From NCBI GenBank assembly GCA_964545205.1, contig CAZJFH010000116.1:1-8383 (forward strand): a DNA stretch of 8,383 bases. Reading direction: 5' to 3'. The position numbers were made by a program, and so were the translations under genes. Below, in pieces: positions 5,414 to 8,383 of this stretch. The notes under the pieces are model-generated. The model saw nothing but the letters and a program-made list of their open reading frames with translations. It was not told the DNA's origin and made no database searches. The stretch is from CAZJFH01 sp964545205. GTDB taxonomy: Bacteria > Pseudomonadota > Alphaproteobacteria > Rhodospirillales > Magnetospirillaceae. How positions within the stretch are numbered: the stretch's first letter is position 1; each line of letters begins with the position of its first letter.

Positions 5414-6244
5414 CTTACCGGCAGCGTGACGGCGGCGCATGATCAGGCGATCCGTCTTCTTGTTGTTGCGAGTCTTCTTGCCCTTCGTCGGCTTGCCCCA
5501 CGGGGTGACCGGGTGGCGGCCGCCCGAGGTGCGACCCTCGCCACCACCGTGCGGGTGGTCGATCGGGTTCATGGCGACGCCGCGGACCGAGGGGCGACGG
5601 CCGAGCCAGCGGGCGCGGCCGGCCTTGCCCAGCGAGATGTTCTGCTGGTCCGGGTTCGACACCGCGCCGATGGTGGCGAAGCACTCGCCGCGCACCAGGC
5701 GCAGCTCGCCCGACATCAGGCGGAGCTGGGCGTAGCCCTGATCCTTGCCGACGAGCTGCGCGTAGCAGCCGGCCGAGCGGGCGATCTGGGCGCCCTTGCC
5801 GGGCTTCATCTCGATGTTGTGGATCACCGTGCCGACCGGGATGTTGCGCAGCGGCATGGCGTTGCCCGGCTTGACGTCGACGCGCTGGCCGGCCACCACC
5901 TGGTCGCCGACGGCCAGACGCTGCGGCGCGATGATGTAGCGGCGCTCGCCGTCCTCGTACGCGATCAGCGCGATGAAGGCGGTGCGGTTCGGATCGTACT
6001 CCAGGCGCTCGACCGTGCCGACCACGTCGTGCTTGTCGCGCTTGAAGTCGATGACGCGGTAGCGGCGCTTGTGCCCGCCGCCCCGCCAGCGCAGGGTGAC
6101 GCGGCCGGTGTTGTTGCGGCCGCCCTTCGAGCGCAGGCCCTCGGTCAGGCCCTTCTCGGGCTTGCCCTTCCACAGCTCGGACCGATCGACCAGGACCAGC
6201 TGGCGCTGGCCGGGAGTCGTCGGATTGTAGTTCTTGAGTGCCAT
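5411..6244 (-). CDS. rplB: 50S ribosomal protein L2
   Basis: A 277-residue L2, near the 273 of E. coli. L2 is a primary 23S rRNA-binding protein needed for subunit association and peptidyl transferase centre assembly. The N-terminal OB-like part includes RNNTGRVTLRWRGGGHKRRY (43-62), the SH3-like part follows, and the conserved C-terminal loop has PIDHPHGGGEGRTSGGRHPV (227-246), with the HPHGGGEG signature at 230-237. The Lys/Arg-rich end (GKKTRNNKKTDRLIMRRR) is typical. The ATG at 6244 lies 4 nt after the rplW stop; upstream there is only a GGGGG stretch as a weak Shine-Dalgarno signal, so translation probably depends on coupling to rplW. Its TAA stop is fused to the very strong ribosome binding site of rpsS. 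Confidence 0.98.
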   Translation of the reverse strand: MALKNYNPTTPGQRQLVLVDRSELWKGKPEKGLTEGLRSKGGRNNTGRVTLRWRGGGHKRRYRVIDFKRDKHDVVGTVERLEYDPNRTAFIALIAYEDGERRYIIAPQRLAVGDQVVAGQRVDVKPGNAMPLRNIPVGTVIHNIEMKPGKGAQIARSAGCYAQLVGKDQGYAQLRLMSGELRLVRGECFATIGAVSNPDQQNISLGKAGRARWLGRRPSVRGVAMNPIDHPHGGGEGRTSGGRHPVTPWGKPTKGKKTRNNKKTDRLIMRRRHAAGK

Positions 6245-6248
6245 CGCG

Positions 6249-6557
6249 TCAGACCCCCGTCGTCACGTCGATGCTCTGGCCCTCGGCCAGCGTCACCATC
6301 GCCTTCTTGTAGTCGCTCCGCTTGCCGACCCGGCCGCGGAAGCGCTTCTCCTTGCCGAGCTGACGCAGCGTGTTGACGGCGCTGACCTTGACGTTGAACA
6401 GGCCCTCGACGGCGGCCTTGATCTCCGGCTTGGTCGCGTCGAGCGGAACGCGGAACGTCACCTGGTTGTGTTCGGAGCCCATCGTCGCCTTCTCGGTGAT
6501 GACGGGCGAGCGGATCAGATCGTACATCCGCTCCTTGCTCACGGTGATCTTGGTCAT
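6249..6557 (-). CDS. rplW: 50S ribosomal protein L23
   Basis: A 102-residue protein starting MTKITVSKERMYDLIRSPVI and matching L23, which lies beside the tunnel exit and docks trigger factor and the signal recognition particle. Recognisable parts are the opening RSPVITEKAT (17-26), the helix ATKPEIKAAVEGLFNVKV (41-58), and the basic loop GKEKRFRGRVGKRSDYKKA (68-86). The reading frame runs open well upstream, but the sequence there overlaps rplD and is a shadow. The ATG at 6557 fits because it overlaps the rplD stop by 4 nt and has GGAGG about 10 nt upstream inside rplD. The gene ends in TGA only 4 nt before rplB. Confidence 0.98.
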   Translation of the reverse strand: MTKITVSKERMYDLIRSPVITEKATMGSEHNQVTFRVPLDATKPEIKAAVEGLFNVKVSAVNTLRQLGKEKRFRGRVGKRSDYKKAMVTLAEGQSIDVTTGV

Positions 6558-7174
6558 TTCAGTCGAGCCTCCAGGGCCTGGACGGCGTCCTTCGTCAACA
6601 CCAGGGTGTCGGCGCGCAGGATGTCGTACACGTTGGCGCCCTGCTGCGGCAGCACGTCGACGTGGGGGATGTTGCGGGCGGCGCGCGCGAAATTCACGTT
6701 CAGCTCGGCGCCGTCGACCACGAGCACCTTGCTCCAGCCCAGCTTCGCGAAGCGGGCGGCCAGTTCCTTGGTCTTGTGGCTGTCGACCGAGGCGGCGTCC
6801 AGCACCACCAGCTTGCCGTCGGCGGCCTTGGCCGACAGCGCCGTGCGCAGGGCCAGCTTGCGCACCTTCTTGGGCAGGTCGTGGGCGTGGCTGCGCACGA
6901 CCGGGCCGAAGATGGTGGAGCCGCCGCGGAACTGCGCCGAGCGCATCGAGCCCTGGCGGGCGCGACCGGTGCCCTTCTGCTTGTAGGGCTTCTTGGTCGT
7001 GCCGGAGATTTCCGAGATGGTCTTGGTCTTGTGGGTGCCGCGTTGACGGCGCGCCAGCTGCCAGTTGACCATGCGGTGCAGAATGTCGGCGCGAACCGCC
7101 ACGCCGAACACCTCGTCGGCGAGGTCGATCTGGCCGACGTTCTGGCTGTCGAGATTGATGACGTCCAGTTTCAT
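6554..7174 (-). CDS. rplD: 50S ribosomal protein L4
   Basis: A 206-residue L4, close to the 201 residues of E. coli. L4 binds 23S rRNA domain I and lines the exit tunnel with a long loop; in E. coli it also represses its own S10 operon through the mRNA leader. The tunnel loop is visible at about residues 45-100, rich in Lys, Arg and Gly (KQKGTGRARQGS near 65-76, then FRGGSTIFGP near 82-91). The ATG at 7174 is preceded by AAGGA 9 nt away inside the end of rplC. The gene ends in a TGA that overlaps the rplW start by 4 nt (ATGA), so the two are translationally coupled. I see no space in the 76-nt rpsJ leader for an E. coli-like L4-responsive multi-hairpin leader, so L4 autoregulation of that type is not supported here. 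Confidence 0.98.
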   Translation of the reverse strand: MKLDVINLDSQNVGQIDLADEVFGVAVRADILHRMVNWQLARRQRGTHKTKTISEISGTTKKPYKQKGTGRARQGSMRSAQFRGGSTIFGPVVRSHAHDLPKKVRKLALRTALSAKAADGKLVVLDAASVDSHKTKELAARFAKLGWSKVLVVDGAELNVNFARAARNIPHVDVLPQQGANVYDILRADTLVLTKDAVQALEARLK

Positions 7175-7179
7175 CGCCG

Positions 7180-7929
7180 TTATTCCTTGTTCTCTTCGGC
7201 GGCACCCGACTCGGGCGTCTCCTCGGCGGCGGGCGTCTCTGCGGCGGCGGCGCCATCGGCCTTCAGGCCGGCCGGGAACGGCACGCCGTCGGGCAGCTTG
7301 CGCTTGGCGGCGTCGCGCACCAGCACCCAGCCGCCCTCGCCGCCCGGCACCGAGCCGCGCACGAGGATCAGACCGCGCTCGGCGTCGGTCGAGACGATGG
7401 GCAGGCTCTGCACGGTGACCTGAACGTCACCCATGTGGCCGGCCATCTTCTTGCCCTTGAACACCTTGCCGGGATCCTGGCGCTGGCCGGTCGAGCCGTG
7501 CGAGCGGTGCGAGATCGAGACGCCGTGCGTGGCTTCCAGGCCGCGGAAGTTGTGGCGCTTCATGGCGCCGGCGAAGCCCTTGCCGATCGTGGTGCCGGTG
7601 ACGTCGACGTACTGGCCGGGAATGAAATGGGCGGCCGACAGCTCGGCGCCGACGTCGAGAACGTTCTCGGGGCTGACGCGGAATTCGACGACCTTGCGCT
7701 TGGGCTCGACCTTCGCCTTGGCGAAGTGGCCGCGCATCGGCTTGCCGACGTTGTTCGCCTTCGCCTGGCCGGCGCCAAGCTGCACGGCAATGTAGCCGTC
7801 CTTGTCCTCAGAGCGGGTCGAGACCACCTGGCAGGTGTCGACCTTCAACACGGTGACCGGCACGTGGGTGCCGTCCTCGTTGAAGATCCTCGTCATGCCG
7901 ACCTTCTGGGCGATGAGACCGGATCGCAT
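7180..7929 (-). CDS. rplC: 50S ribosomal protein L3 with acidic C-terminal tail
   Basis: A 249-residue L3, an early-assembly 23S rRNA-binding protein whose long loop reaches toward the peptidyl transferase centre. The core is clear: GMTRIFNEDGTHVPVTV at residues 11-27, GKGFAGAMKRHNFRG at 117-130, then GSTGQRQDPGKVFKGKKMAG at 145-164. Gln151 aligns by eye with the glutamine that PrmB methylates in E. coli L3 (Gln150). The E. coli protein has 209 residues; the surplus here is mostly at the C-terminus, where residues 224-249 are Ala/Glu/Pro-rich and acidic. The ATG at 7929 has AAAGGA 11 nt upstream, overlapping the rpsJ stop. Its last codons, AAG GAA TAA, supply the Shine-Dalgarno sequence for rplD, which starts 5 nt after the stop. 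Confidence 0.98.
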   Translation of the reverse strand: MRSGLIAQKVGMTRIFNEDGTHVPVTVLKVDTCQVVSTRSEDKDGYIAVQLGAGQAKANNVGKPMRGHFAKAKVEPKRKVVEFRVSPENVLDVGAELSAAHFIPGQYVDVTGTTIGKGFAGAMKRHNFRGLEATHGVSISHRSHGSTGQRQDPGKVFKGKKMAGHMGDVQVTVQSLPIVSTDAERGLILVRGSVPGGEGGWVLVRDAAKRKLPDGVPFPAGLKADGAAAAETPAAEETPESGAAEENKE

Positions 7930-7944
7930 CGTTGGTGGGTTCCT

Positions 7945-8253
<309 letters not shown>

Positions 8254-8281
8254 ATCTTTCGGCCTGTCCGCTAATGGCAAA

Positions 8282-8306
8282 CGGTCGCCCCGTTTAGGGG
8301 CGACCG
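8282..8306 (-). terminator. perfect 10-bp hairpin between tuf and rpsJ, possible terminator or leader structure
   Basis: On the minus strand CGGTCGCCCC and GGGGCGACCG form a perfect 10-bp GC-rich stem around the 5-nt loop TAAAC. The stem is followed by TTTGCCATT, so the T-run is only three bases. It lies 23 nt after the tuf stop. A stem this strong would be expected to end or slow transcription leaving tuf, but the weak T-run makes full intrinsic termination uncertain. The loop and stem also overlap a candidate -10 element for rpsJ. It could instead act as a 5'-UTR structure or a partial attenuator. No other hairpin of this quality is seen in the gaps between genes. Confidence 0.5.
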
Positions 8307-8319
8307 GACGCCATGTCAA
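8291..8319 (-). promoter_or_regulatory. candidate sigma-70 type promoter for the S10-spc cluster
   Basis: The minus strand carries TTGACA (8319 to 8314), a perfect -35 hexamer, then 17 bp, then TAAACG (8296 to 8291), which matches the TATAAT -10 consensus at only 3 of 6 positions. The 17-bp spacing is optimal. Transcription would start near 8284 and leave a leader of about 30 nt before the rpsJ start. This is the only gap in the window large enough for a promoter, and the cluster behind it needs strong expression. The -10 sits in the loop of the hairpin described at this locus. The weak -10 keeps this tentative; the genes could simply be read through from tuf. Confidence 0.4.
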
Positions 8320-8329
8320 TTCAAAACGA

Positions 8330-8383
8330 CTACTCGATGATCTTGGCGACGACGCCGGCGCCGACGGTGCGGCCGCCTTCGCG
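8330..8383 (-). CDS. tuf: elongation factor Tu, C-terminal end (partial)
   Basis: Only the last 17 codons and a TAG stop are in the window; the rest lies beyond the right edge. The visible peptide is REGGRTVGAGVVAKIIE, which matches the very conserved C-terminus of EF-Tu domain 3 (the family usually ends in REGGRTVGAGVV followed by a short tail). EF-Tu is the cytosolic GTPase that carries aminoacyl-tRNA to the ribosomal A site; its GTP-binding domain cannot be seen here. A tuf gene directly before rpsJ is the usual arrangement in alphaproteobacteria, where rpsL-rpsG-fusA-tuf precede the S10 cluster. The stop is followed by a 76-nt gap with a hairpin and a possible promoter. Identification is secure despite the short length because both the peptide and the position agree. 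Confidence 0.93.
   Translation of the reverse strand, partial: REGGRTVGAGVVAKIIE

Noticed and set aside
5415..6173. Second minus-strand frame of about 252 codons within rplB
   Set aside because: It is out of frame with L2, extremely rich in Arg, Pro and Gly, and without family features; L2 in the other frame is certain.
4730..6376. Plus-strand open frame of about 548 codons opposite rplV, rpsS and rplB
   Set aside because: It lies fully antisense to secure ribosomal protein genes, has no family resemblance, and its Arg/Ala/Asp/Leu-rich make-up is what the complementary frame of GC-rich genes gives.
8254..8319. Upstream in-frame TTG start that would lengthen S10 by 22 residues
   Set aside because: The added residues are not S10-like, the TTG is part of the candidate -35 hexamer, and the family starts at the ATG at 8253.

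Overview
This window is one dense run of 20 translation genes, all on the minus strand. Read right to left the order is tuf (3' end only), rpsJ, rplC, rplD, rplW, rplB, rpsS, rplV, rpsC, rplP, rpmC, rpsQ, rplN, rplX, rplE, rpsN, rpsH, rplF, rplR and rpsE (5' part only). It is the classic bacterial S10 cluster joined directly to the spc cluster. All the long plus-strand reading frames are antisense shadows of these genes in high-GC DNA.

The organism is very probably a GC-rich alphaproteobacterium. The evidence is the gene tuf directly upstream of rpsJ, the S10-spc fusion without an internal promoter gap, the zinc-free long form of S14, an L22 with a short N-terminal extension ahead of the core, an S5 core starting KLVHINRVAKVVKGGRRF, and an L3 with a C-terminal tail. 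The style recalls Rhodospirillales-type lineages, but I cannot place it more finely from sequence alone.

Layout: the right edge (8330-8383) holds the last 17 codons of tuf. A 76-nt gap (8254-8329) is the only non-coding stretch of any size; it carries a perfect 10-bp hairpin and a consensus-like TTGACA hexamer 17 bp from a possible -10. From 8253 leftward, 19 genes are packed with gaps of -4 to 22 nt. The S10 part (rpsJ to rpsQ) covers about 3161-8253 and the spc part (rplN to rpsE) about 1-3138. There is no stretch above 300 bases without a gene.

Together the products build both subunits. S10, S19, S3, S17, S14, S8 and S5 go to the 30S subunit; L3, L4, L23, L2, L22, L16, L29, L14, L24, L5, L6 and L18 go to the 50S subunit. 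Co-transcription and tight translational coupling would keep them near equimolar. In 8 of the 18 junctions the stop codon runs straight into the next gene's Shine-Dalgarno sequence (TAAGGAGG-type), and two other junctions overlap.

I found no novel system. The points most worth a second look are the tuf-rpsJ regulatory gap, the Arg/Gly/Glu-rich N-terminal extension of S5, the acidic tail of L3, the repeated stop/Shine-Dalgarno fusion, and a perfect 10-bp hairpin inside rplE.
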